Shown: positions 35,125 through 42,801 of the stretch, piece by piece
Numbering within the stretch: position 1 is the stretch's first letter
Layout of the letters: each line of letters starts with the position of its first letter
NCBI GenBank assembly: GCA_947631615.1
Contig: CANRLX010000004.1
Coordinates: 1 to 64,000 of the forward strand
Origin: an uncultured Acetatifactor sp.
Lineage (GTDB): Bacteria > Bacillota > Clostridia > Lachnospirales > Lachnospiraceae
DNA: 64,000 bases
Reading direction: 5' to 3'
The notes under the pieces: generated by a model
Seen by the model: the letters and a program-made list of their open reading frames with translations, nothing else
Databases searched by the model: none
Told to the model about the DNA's origin: nothing
Position numbers and translations under genes: made by a program

Positions 35125-36395
35125 TGACGCTCACCTGCCTTCATCAATGATCTGCCGCCGGCAAGATGGGAGCCCTCATAGTCCGCCGTAGCGGTGACGC
35201 CGAAAATCACGGTATTTTTCCCTATCGTCACGCCGTCGGGTATCACGCTTTTCTCCCCGACGACGGCGATGCCGTGATGGTATATCTGCGGCGCCATCTC
35301 GTTCTCCACCTCTTCCCCGACCCCCAGCTTCACTCGGTCGCCGATCTGTGCCTTTTCCGCCACAATGGCTTTGTTCAGCTCACAGCCAGCTCCGATATGG
35401 GTCCGGTTCATGATAATGGAGTCCCTCACCACGGTGCCCGCTCCAATGTAGACGCCGCAGCCGATCACGGAGTTGTACACCTCCCCGTAGATATCGGATC
35501 CCTCTCCGATGATGCTACGCTCTACCACACTGTCGGCGGCTATGTATTGCGGCGGCTGGATCTCGCTCTTCGTGTATATCTTCCAGTATTCCTCATACAG
35601 GTTAAACTCCGGCACAATGTCGATCAGCTCCATATTGGCCTCCCAGTAGGAGCTTAAGGTCCCTACGTCCTTCCAATACCCGTTGAACTCATACGCGTAA
35701 AGCGGCGCGCCCTTGCTGTGGCAGTAGGGGATCACATGCCTTTCAAAGTCGAGCCCCGGCTGATCCGCCAGCGCCTCCAGCGCCTCCCGCAGAGTCTTCC
35801 AATTAAATATGTAGATTCCCATGCTCGCCAGATTGCTCCTGGGCTTTTTGGGCTTCTCTTCAAATTCTGTGACGCGCCGGTTCTCGTCGGCGAGGACAAT
35901 GCCGAACCGGCAGGCCTCCTCAAGGGATACGGGCATCGCGGCAAGAGTCACCTCCGCGCCGCTCTCCTTGTGAAATTCCAGCATAGCCTCGTAGTCCATC
36001 TTATAGATATGGTCTCCGGACAAAATCAGCACATAGTCCGGATCGTAGCTTTCCATATACTCAAGGTTCTGATAGACCGCGTTGGCAGTGCCGGTGTACC
36101 ACTCGCTGCCGGCGCTTTTCTCATAGGGCGGCAGCACGGTGACGCCGCCGTTGTTCCGGTCCAGATCCCAGGGAATCCCGATCCCGATATGGGCGTTTAA
36201 CCTGAGGGGCTGGTACTGGGTCAGGACCCCCACCGTATCTACGCCGGAGTTGATGCAGTTGGAAAGGGCAAAATCAATAATGCGGTATTTTCCTCCGAAC
36301 GAAACGGCAGGTTTCGCCATATTGGACGTCAGTACGCCGAGCCGGCTTCCCTGTCCGCCGGCTAACAACATGGCGATCATTTCCTTTTTTATCAT
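35121..36395 (-). CDS. glgC: Glucose-1-phosphate adenylyltransferase GlgC
   Basis: Makes ADP-glucose from glucose-1-phosphate and ATP, the committed step of bacterial glycogen synthesis. The catalytic loop [35 protein letters not shown] is intact, with [36 protein letters not shown] and [15 protein letters not shown]. The C-terminal part is a beta-helix. I start at the ATG at 36395 ([10 protein letters not shown]), just after GAGGTGAGGCC. It forms an operon with glgD, and probably spoVG. Glycogen synthase and branching enzyme are not in this window. Confidence 0.97.
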   Translation of the reverse strand: MIKKEMIAMLLAGGQGSRLGVLTSNMAKPAVSFGGKYRIIDFALSNCINSGVDTVGVLTQYQPLRLNAHIGIGIPWDLDRNNGGVTVLPPYEKSAGSEWYTGTANAVYQNLEYMESYDPDYVLILSGDHIYKMDYEAMLEFHKESGAEVTLAAMPVSLEEACRFGIVLADENRRVTEFEEKPKKPRSNLASMGIYIFNWKTLREALEALADQPGLDFERHVIPYCHSKGAPLYAYEFNGYWKDVGTLSSYWEANMELIDIVPEFNLYEEYWKIYTKSEIQPPQYIAADSVVERSIIGEGSDIYGEVYNSVIGCGVYIGAGTVVRDSIIMNRTHIGAGCELNKAIVAEKAQIGDRVKLGVGEEVENEMAPQIYHHGIAVVGEKSVIPDGVTIGKNTVIFGVTATADYEGSHLAGGRSLMKAGERQ

Positions 36396-36778
36396 TGGCC
36401 TCACCTCGATCCTGCCCTCAGCCTGCTATAGGTAGCATTTTCGTATTATGATTATAGCACAACGATTCTCAGAATGGAATATAAATTACCAAAAAAAATC
36501 TCCATTTCTCGAGTTTTATATGTATTTTTTACATATTACATCCATTTTTGTCTATTATTTATGAAAAAATGCCAAAATAATCTGTTTTTTTGAGGCCGTT
36601 TTATTGTACTTTTTTACATTTCCAATAAACATTTGTTTTTGGAAAGAAATATGCTATAATCTTAAATTAGAAAACGGCCGGACGGTCATAATATCATGAG
36701 GAAACGCGTTCCGGTATATAATGTTATATAGCGTTTCGGGGACGTGTCCCCTCTATCATCAGATAAGGAAGTGGCAGT
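36396..36778. other. AT-rich divergent intergenic region between glgC and murC
   Basis: This 383-base gap holds two divergent promoters. The glgC promoter on the complement has an extended -10 TGCTATAAT (36459-36451). The murC promoter has TTGTTT (36633-36638), a 16-base spacer and TATAAT (36655-36660) with an extended TG. Between them is a run of A/T-rich DNA with a short inverted repeat TATGTA/TACATA near 36520-36535. In the murC leader, GGGGAC-GT-GTCCCC (about 36738-36751) could form a small hairpin. No coding sequence was found. Confidence 0.65.
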
Positions 36779-38164
36779 ATGTATCAAGTGGATTTCGATC
36801 ATCCCATATCCGTCTATTTCGTCGGAATAGGCGGCATCAGCATGAGCGGTCTCGCCGAGATCCTGGCGGACGCCGGTTTTCAGGTGTCCGGCTCCGACCG
36901 GAAAGCCTCCGCTATCACCAGATCCCTGGAAAAGAAAGGCATTACCGTCCGATACGGGGAGAGCCCCGACCACATCACGGACGACATCGACTGCGCCGTG
37001 CTGACCAGCGCCGTCCATGAGACGAACCTGGAGTATCAGGCGATCCTTGCAAAGGGGATCCCTTACCTCTCGCGGGCACAGCTTTTGGGCCAGATGATGC
37101 GCAATTATGACACCCCTGTCGCAATCAGCGGCACCCACGGCAAGACCACGACCACCTCCATGGTGTCGGAGATCCTGCTGCGGGCCGGCAAGGATCCCAC
37201 GCTCTCCATCGGCGGCATCCTAAAGACCATCGGGGGGAATGTCCGCATTGGCCGATCGGGCTATTTTGTGACCGAGGCGTGCGAGTACACCAACAGCTTT
37301 TTAAGCTTCTTCCCCAAGATAGGATTGATACTTAATATAGAAGAAGACCACCTGGACTTTTTCAAGGACCTCGAGGACATCCGACATTCTTTCCGCTCCT
37401 TTGCCGAGCTTTTGCCAAAGGACGGCTGCCTGATCATCAACAGCGATATTCCGGACTGGCGTAAGATCGCGGAGGGACTGCCCTGTCGGGTGGTGACCTA
37501 CAGCGGGGGAGCGCACGCCGACGCGGACTACTGTCCCTCGGATATCCGCTATGACGAGTCCGGCCACCCCTCCTTTTTGCTGCACGCGCCCGCCTTTTCG
37601 GATGCGGCCTTCTCCCTGAAGGTTCCCGGACAGCACAACGTGAGCAACGCGGTGGCAGCCATCGCCCTGGCGGATCTTTTGGAGGTGGACCGCGCGGTCA
37701 CGGCGGAGGCGCTTCGGGACTTCTCCGGCACGGATCGCCGCTTTGAGTACAAGGGCACCGTCGGCGGCGTCACCGTGATCGACGATTACGCGCACCACCC
37801 CACAGAGATCACCGCGACGCTCAAGGCGGCCGCAAATTACCCCCACAAGACGCTCTGGTGCGTCTTTCAGCCTCACACCTACTCCCGTACCAAGGCGTTT
37901 TTAAAGGACTTCGCCAAGGCCCTTTGCCTCGCCGACAAGGTGGTTCTGGCGGATATCTACGCCGCCAGAGAGACGGACAATCTGGGCGTCAGCTCCGAGA
38001 CTCTGAAAGCGGAGATCGAAGCGCTGGGACACGAGTGCTTCTACTTCCCCACCTTTGATGAGATTGAAAATTTTCTTTTGGAAAATTGCATAAACGGGGA
38101 TCTGTTGATAACTATGGGAGCCGGAGACGTGCTCAAAATCGGGGAAAATCTTCTCGGGAAATAG
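36779..38164 (+). CDS. murC: UDP-N-acetylmuramate--L-alanine ligase
   Basis: Adds L-alanine to UDP-MurNAc, the first amino-acid step of peptidoglycan precursor synthesis. YFVGIGGISMSGLAEILADAGFQVSGSD is the N-terminal dinucleotide-type fold, AISGTHGKTTTTSMVSEIL (about residues 117-130) the ATP loop, NIEEDHLDFF the central motif, and VIDDYAHHPTEI the C-terminal signature. Length of 461 residues is normal. AGGAAGTGGCAGT precedes the ATG. It is read from its own promoter and ends at a long inverted repeat that starts 9 bases after the stop codon and overlaps DnaA boxes. Confidence 0.97.
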   Translation: MYQVDFDHPISVYFVGIGGISMSGLAEILADAGFQVSGSDRKASAITRSLEKKGITVRYGESPDHITDDIDCAVLTSAVHETNLEYQAILAKGIPYLSRAQLLGQMMRNYDTPVAISGTHGKTTTTSMVSEILLRAGKDPTLSIGGILKTIGGNVRIGRSGYFVTEACEYTNSFLSFFPKIGLILNIEEDHLDFFKDLEDIRHSFRSFAELLPKDGCLIINSDIPDWRKIAEGLPCRVVTYSGGAHADADYCPSDIRYDESGHPSFLLHAPAFSDAAFSLKVPGQHNVSNAVAAIALADLLEVDRAVTAEALRDFSGTDRRFEYKGTVGGVTVIDDYAHHPTEITATLKAAANYPHKTLWCVFQPHTYSRTKAFLKDFAKALCLADKVVLADIYAARETDNLGVSSETLKAEIEALGHECFYFPTFDEIENFLLENCINGDLLITMGAGDVLKIGENLLGK

Positions 38165-38335
38165 TTTTCCACATATCCACAGAATAAACGGAGCTTTGGG
38201 CCATTTTATTCTGTGGATATTTTTGATTTGTCTGTGGATATTTTATCCGTTGCCATACGCCGCGGATCCTCGGATATTCTACCCCTTTTCTCCCCTTTCG
38301 CCCCTTTGTTATCCACAGTATCCACACTGTCCACA
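38165..38335. promoter_or_regulatory. DnaA-box cluster upstream of helicase-loader genes
   Basis: At least seven matches to the DnaA 9-mer TTATCCACA lie in 171 bases. They are TTTTCCACA (38165-38173), ATATCCACA (38173-38181 plus; 38212-38220 and 38233-38241 minus), a perfect TTATCCACA (38309-38317), GTATCCACA (38318-38326) and CTGTCCACA (38327-38335). The last three abut head to tail with an exact 9-bp period. DNA around them is AT-rich for this genome. It could be an origin-like element, a DnaA titration site, or a DnaA-controlled promoter region for the dnaD-dnaI pair that follows. No dnaA or dnaN gene is in the window. Confidence 0.75.
38173..38225 (+). terminator. 16-bp inverted repeat after murC (terminator or DnaA-box pair)
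   Basis: ATATCCACAGAATAAA (38173-38188) is perfectly repeated in inverted form at 38205-38220 with a 16-base spacer, and a short T-run (TTTTT, 38220-38224) follows. It starts 9 bases after the murC stop codon. Each arm carries a DnaA-like box, so it may serve as DNA-binding sites as well as, or instead of, a terminator. Confidence 0.55.
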
Positions 38336-38402
38336 TTTTTTGTCAAGTCCAGTGTTTACAAGGCTTTCCGGCAATTTGACTCTTTTCTTTTGGCGCTCCA
38401 TA

Positions 38403-38411
38403 TGCTATACT
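38403..38411 (+). promoter_or_regulatory. Extended -10 promoter of the dnaD-type operon
   Basis: TGCTATACT at 38403-38411 is an extended -10 element. A well-placed -35 is not obvious: TTGACT at about 38379 is too far away. Transcription would start near 38418, 43 bases before the dnaD-type ATG. Confidence 0.45.
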
Positions 38412-38460
38412 TTGAGATGTTTTCAAAGGAAAACAGACACTGGAAAGGACTGTGACCCTA

Positions 38461-39524
38461 TGGCACATTTAGCGATTTACAAGGACAACGATACCACCTC
38501 TACCGTGGTGCCCAATCTCTTTATTGACAAATACCTGGCGGATGCCAACGATGCGCAGATCAAGGTATATCTGTATCTGCTGCGTATGTTCAGCGCCGGT
38601 CAGGCTACCAGTGTGTCCGATATCGCTGATAAATTCAACCATACCGAAAAGGACGTGATCCGCTCGTTAAAATATTGGGAGAAGCAAAAGCTTCTGAATC
38701 TGGAGTACGACGAGGAGAAGAATCTGCGCGGGATCCATCTGCGCGACTTAAGCCAGGCGGCCGGCATCTCCCCCTCCGGAAAAAATCTGAAGCTGACTCT
38801 GTCCGCCCAGCCCGAGCCGCCGGAGCCGTCCGATGCCTTTCCTGTGGCGCAGGAGACGCCTTTTTCCAAGCCTGCGTACTCTCCGGACCAGCTCCGCGAG
38901 TTTAAAAACCGTGCCAACACCTCGCAGCTTCTGTTTATTGCGGAGTCCTACATCGGGAAGCCCCTGACTCCCTCCGAGATGAAATCCATCCTGTTTTTCA
39001 CGGATGTGCTGCACTTCTCGGACGACCTGATCGATTACCTGCTGCAGTACTGCGTGGACCGGAATAAGAGAGATTTCAAATACATAGAAAAAGTCGCCAT
39101 CCGCTGGGCCGAGGAGGGTGTCACCACTCCAAAGCAGGCGCAAAAATACGCTTCCCGCTATGACAAGAGCGTCTATACCATCATGAACGAGCTGGGCAAA
39201 AGCGGAAGCCCCACCTCAAAAGAGCTGGAATTTATCAATCGCTGGACGAAGGAGTACGGCTTCTCCATGGATATCATCGCGGAGGCCTGCGAGCGCACGG
39301 TCCTCGCCACGGACAAGCACCGCTTTGAATATGCCGACAGCATTTTAAGCAGCTGGCTCCGCCAGGATGTACACCACAAGGCGGACATCCGCCGGATCGA
39401 TGACCTGCACCAGAAGCAGAAGGCGGCCAAGCCCGCCAAGTCCTCCGGTTCCAACCGTTTTAACCAGTTTCCGCAGAACAACTACGATTTCGACGCTCTG
39501 GAGCAGGAGCTTCTCAGCAACTGA
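38461..39524 (+). CDS. dnaD: DnaD-domain replication initiation protein
   Basis: A 354-residue primosomal protein of the DnaD/DnaB family, which in Firmicutes helps load the replicative helicase at oriC and at restart sites. The N-terminal winged-helix part (DANDAQIKVYLYLLRMFSAGQATSVSDIADKFNHTEKDVIRSLKYWEKQKLL, residues 25-80) is followed by two C-terminal DnaB_2-type repeats ending in the signature region YADSILSSWLRQDVHHKADI (about 290-315). The ATG at 38461 begins the conserved MAHLAIYKDND; the longer frame runs through the DnaA boxes. It is 30 bases upstream of the helicase-loader ATPase. Confidence 0.88.
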
Positions 39525-39554
39525 CTCTGATACCACGAACAGGGAGGCAGCACC

Positions 39555-40547
39555 GTGTCACTCAGCAATACACAGTATGAAGCCATTATCAGCGGCTATG
39601 AGCGCACCCGCGACCAAAACCGCCATATCCTGGAAGAGCGCAGAGCACAGGTCTACCGCCAGTGTCCCGCTCTCCGCCGGTTGGACGACTCCGTGAGCGA
39701 GATCTCCGTGGCACAGGCCAGGCAGCTTCTGGAGGGGGACGAGAGCGCACTGGACACACTGCGCAAGTCCTTGCAGGACATCGCCTCCCAAAGAGCTACT
39801 CTGCTTAAGGAGGCCGGTTTTCCGGAGGATTATCTAAAACCCATCTACACCTGTCCCGACTGCCAGGACACCGGATATCTGCAGACCTCCGAGGGCCTGC
39901 GGGAAAAATGCCACTGCTTCCGCAGACAGGAGATTTCCCTCCTGTACGAACAGTCCAACATTCAGGACATGGTGGCCCGGGAAAACTTCTCCACCCTGTC
40001 CTACTCCTACTATCAGGGGGAGGATTTGGAGCGGTTTCAAAGGGCGGTGCACATCTGCCGGAATTTTGTCCAATCTTTTCATCAGGACTACCATAATCTG
40101 TTCTTTTATGGTACAGTAGGAACAGGAAAAAGTTTTTTATCCGGCTGCATTGCCAACGAGCTGCTGGGGGCGGGATATTCTGTGATCTATTTCAGCGCCT
40201 CCGGTCTGTTTGAGACCTTGGCGAGGTATGCTTTCGGCTCAAGGGAAAAGGAGGCTCTGTCCGCCTTTTGCAGCGATTTGTACGGCTGCGACCTGGTGAT
40301 CGTCGATGACTTGGGCACCGAGGTGACGAACGCTTTTGTGACGTCCCAGCTTTTTTCCTGCTTGACGGAGAGGCATCTTCGCCAGCGCTCCACGATCATC
40401 TCCACCAACCTGAATCTGGAGGAGCTGCGCGACCGCTATTCGGACCGCGTGTTCTCCCGAATTACCAGCAACTACACACTCTGCAAGCTGACCGGACCGG
40501 ATATCCGTATGCAGAGGAAGGTCGCCAACCACGCAAAAGAATCCTAA
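39555..40547 (+). CDS. dnaI: DnaI/DnaC-type helicase loader ATPase
   Basis: A 330-residue AAA+ ATPase that should load the replicative helicase. The N-terminal part is helical, with a zinc-binding cysteine set YTCPDCQDTGYL ... EKCHCF (Cys 100, 103, 119, 121) as in DnaI. The ATPase part has Walker A FFYGTVGTGKSFL (about 184-195), Walker B DLVIVDDLGTE and sensor STIISTNLNLEELRDRYSDRVFSRI. The start is GTG at 39555, with AGGGAGG seven bases upstream. Pairing with a DnaD protein mirrors the dnaD/dnaI or dnaB/dnaI loader sets of Firmicutes and excludes an IstB transposase helper role. Confidence 0.9.
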   Translation: MSLSNTQYEAIISGYERTRDQNRHILEERRAQVYRQCPALRRLDDSVSEISVAQARQLLEGDESALDTLRKSLQDIASQRATLLKEAGFPEDYLKPIYTCPDCQDTGYLQTSEGLREKCHCFRRQEISLLYEQSNIQDMVARENFSTLSYSYYQGEDLERFQRAVHICRNFVQSFHQDYHNLFFYGTVGTGKSFLSGCIANELLGAGYSVIYFSASGLFETLARYAFGSREKEALSAFCSDLYGCDLVIVDDLGTEVTNAFVTSQLFSCLTERHLRQRSTIISTNLNLEELRDRYSDRVFSRITSNYTLCKLTGPDIRMQRKVANHAKES

Positions 40548-40592
40548 CCGCAATTAACCAGCGTTACATGACAGAAAGTGAGGATATTTTTC

Positions 40593-41777
40593 ATGGCAAA
40601 CCGTGAAGAAAAACGTAATCTTGAGACCATTCCCGTCGGCTCCCTGGGGATCATCTCCCTGGAGGGCTGTAAACCCCTGGGACAAAAGGTAGATCAGTTC
40701 CTTGTAAAGTGGAGAGCCGAGCGCGAGAGCGAGCACAAGGGTTCCCTCGCCTTCTCCGGCTATCAGAGAGATTCCTACCTGCTCAACGCCAGAGTTCCCC
40801 GCTTCGGATCCGGCGAGGCAAAGGGCACCATCCTGGAGTCCGTGCGCGGAATGGATCTGTATCTTCTGGTGGATGTGCTGAATTATTCCATGACTTACTC
40901 TCTCTGCGGCCACGAGAACCATATGTCTCCCGATGACCATTATCAGGATCTGAAGCGCATCATCGCCGCGGTGGGCGGTAAGGCGCGGCGCATCACGGTG
41001 ATCATGCCCTTCCTCTACGAGAGCCGCCAGCATAAAAGAACCGCCAGGGAGTCTCTGGACTGTGCGCTGGCGCTTCAGGAGCTGGTGCGCATGGGAGTGG
41101 ACAATATTATCACCTTTGACGCGCACGATCCCAGGGTACAAAACGCGATTCCCTTGCACGGTTTTGAGACGGTGCAGCCCGCATACCAGTTTATCAAGGG
41201 ACTCTTAAAGCACGTGACCGACTTAAAGATCGACTCCAACCACATGATGGTCATCAGCCCCGACGAGGGCGGCATGTCCCGCGCCATCTACATCGCCAAT
41301 GTGCTGGGGCTGGACATGGGTATGTTCTACAAGCGGCGCGATTATACCAAGATCGTCAACGGTCGAAACCCCATTGTCGCTCACGAGTTTTTGGGAACCA
41401 GCGTGGAAGGCAAGGATATGATCATCATTGACGATATGATCTCCTCCGGCGAGAGCGTGCTCGAGGTCGCCGCTGCGCTAAAGGCCCGCAAGGCCAACAA
41501 GATCTTTGTCTTTTCCACCTTTGGTCTGTTTACCAACGGGCTGGAAAAATTTGACAAGGCTTATGAGAACGGCGTGATCGACCGCATCCTCACCACAAAC
41601 CTGATCTACCAGACTCCGGAGCTTTTGCAGCGCAAATGGTACATCGACTGCGACATGAGCAAGTACATCGCCTATATCATCGACACGCTCAACCACGATT
41701 CTTCCATCAGCGATCTGCTGAATCCCAACGAAAGGATCCAGAGCATTGTCTCGCGGTATAAAAACGGAGAGCTATAA
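40593..41777 (+). CDS. prs: Ribose-phosphate pyrophosphokinase
   Basis: Makes PRPP from ribose-5-phosphate and ATP for nucleotide, His, Trp and NAD synthesis. The PRPP loop MIIIDDMISSGESVLEVAAAL is intact, with TVIMPFLYESRQHKR near the regulatory-flexible loop region and NIITFDAHDPRVQNAIP as the catalytic histidine region. At 394 residues it is about 80 longer than E. coli Prs, as in a clostridial variant with an extended N-terminus. The ATG at 40593 (MANREEKRN) is chosen over an upstream in-frame GTG whose sequence serves as part of the ribosome-binding region (GTGAGG). It follows the loader gene by 45 bases. Confidence 0.93.
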   Translation: MANREEKRNLETIPVGSLGIISLEGCKPLGQKVDQFLVKWRAERESEHKGSLAFSGYQRDSYLLNARVPRFGSGEAKGTILESVRGMDLYLLVDVLNYSMTYSLCGHENHMSPDDHYQDLKRIIAAVGGKARRITVIMPFLYESRQHKRTARESLDCALALQELVRMGVDNIITFDAHDPRVQNAIPLHGFETVQPAYQFIKGLLKHVTDLKIDSNHMMVISPDEGGMSRAIYIANVLGLDMGMFYKRRDYTKIVNGRNPIVAHEFLGTSVEGKDMIIIDDMISSGESVLEVAAALKARKANKIFVFSTFGLFTNGLEKFDKAYENGVIDRILTTNLIYQTPELLQRKWYIDCDMSKYIAYIIDTLNHDSSISDLLNPNERIQSIVSRYKNGEL

Positions 41778-41778
41778 T

Positions 41779-41808
41779 TTGTCAACCATTTTAAAAACTG
41801 GTTGACAA
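41779..41808 (+). promoter_or_regulatory. BirA-type biotin operator
   Basis: TTGTCAAC (41779-41786) and GTTGACAA (41801-41808) form an inverted repeat with a 14-base spacer, the layout known for BirA operators of biotin genes in Firmicutes. It overlaps the -35 element of the bioY promoter, so biotinyl-AMP-bound BirA should repress bioY. Confidence 0.8.
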
Positions 41809-41830
41809 TAAAATTCCTTCGTGTTATGAT
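41802..41830 (+). promoter_or_regulatory. Sigma-A promoter of bioY
   Basis: A perfect TTGACA (41802-41807) lies 17 bases before TATGAT (about 41825-41830). It is followed by CGGAGG and the bioY ATG at 41856. Its -35 lies inside the BirA-type operator. Confidence 0.78.
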
Positions 41831-41855
41831 GTCCTCATAACACGGAGGAATTTTT

Positions 41856-42419
41856 ATGCAGACGACTACTCGGACAAACACCAAAAACCATACCTTGGAT
41901 CTGGCCTACACGGCGGTCTGCGCCGCGCTGATGGCGATCTGCTCCTGGATCTCCATTCCCACCGCCGTCCCCTTTACCCTGCAGACCTTCGCGGTCTTTC
42001 TGACGGTGATTTTGTTAGGCGGCAGACGCGGAACCGTCGCCGTGCTGGTATACATTCTTCTCGGCGCGGCAGGCGTACCGGTCTTTGCGCAGTTTACCGG
42101 CGGCCTGAGCATCCTTCTGGGAAATACCGGCGGCTACATCGCCGGCTTTCTTGTTACCGCTCTGATCATGTGGGGCATGGAGCGTTTCCTGGGAAGGAGC
42201 CTGCGGGTCCTGATCTTATCCATGCTTCTCGGTCTCATCGGCTGCTATGCCTTCGGCACTGCCTGGTTTTTGTTTTTTTATGCTAGGACGACCGGAGAAA
42301 TTGGGCTTTTCACCGCTCTCGGCTGGTGCGTATTCCCCTTTGTGATTCCGGATCTGATCAAGATGGGGCTGGCACTGGCGCTGGGAACACGGCTAAGGAG
42401 GGCGCTTTCTTATGAATGA
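41856..42419 (+). CDS. bioY: Biotin transporter substrate-binding subunit BioY
   Basis: A 187-residue membrane protein with six hydrophobic helices that binds biotin, either alone or as the S component of an ECF transporter. MAICSWISIPTAVPFTLQTFAVFLTVILLGGRRGTVAVLVYILLGAAGVPVFAQFTGGLSILLGNTGGYIAGFL contains the family's conserved blocks. ACGGAGGAATTTTT precedes the ATG. No ECF ATPase or T-component is adjacent. Regulation by the BirA-type operator is expected. Its last eight bases overlap the DUF1284 gene. Confidence 0.95.
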   Translation: MQTTTRTNTKNHTLDLAYTAVCAALMAICSWISIPTAVPFTLQTFAVFLTVILLGGRRGTVAVLVYILLGAAGVPVFAQFTGGLSILLGNTGGYIAGFLVTALIMWGMERFLGRSLRVLILSMLLGLIGCYAFGTAWFLFFYARTTGEIGLFTALGWCVFPFVIPDLIKMGLALALGTRLRRALSYE

Positions 42420-42801
42420 TCTTCTGATTGATCTTCGCCCCCATCACGGAATATGTCTGTTTTTCTTTCAGGGAAAGGGTTACAGCGGCTCCTTTACCAG
42501 AAACATGTGGGACATCAAACAAGCGCTGGCATCCGATCCCACCATACGAATCGTCAAAGGGGCGGACGCTGTCTGCAGCGCCTGCCCCAACAATCTCGAT
42601 CAAATCTGTACCTCCCTGGACAAGGTAGAACGGTATGACGCCGCCGTCCGGAAGCTCTGCGGGCTCCACATCGGCGATCAACTCCCCTATCGGGAATTTC
42701 AGCAGAGCATCCGTCAAAACATCCTGGACAAGGGACTGCGCTCCCAGGTCTGCGGCGACTGTCAGTGGAGCGGGCTCTGTCAGTACTCCTCTCTCACGTA
42801 G
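42412..42801 (+). CDS. DUF1284 domain protein
   Basis: A 129-residue cysteine-rich protein of the DUF1284 family; function unknown. It starts with the family signature IDLRPHHGICLFFFQGKGYSGSFTRNM, followed by CSACPNN and ending CGDCQWSGLCQY; the His and Cys residues suggest a metal-binding fold. Its ATG overlaps the bioY 3' end by eight bases, so it is translationally coupled to bioY and should share its biotin control. Its own 3' end overlaps the convergent 42780-45320 gene by 22 bases. Confidence 0.85.
   Translation: MNDLLIDLRPHHGICLFFFQGKGYSGSFTRNMWDIKQALASDPTIRIVKGADAVCSACPNNLDQICTSLDKVERYDAAVRKLCGLHIGDQLPYREFQQSIRQNILDKGLRSQVCGDCQWSGLCQYSSLT

Noticed and set aside
39555..40547. IstB transposase helper
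   Set aside because: The fold is related, but the zinc-cysteine N-terminus and the adjacent DnaD gene fit a helicase loader, and no IstA or IS ends are present.
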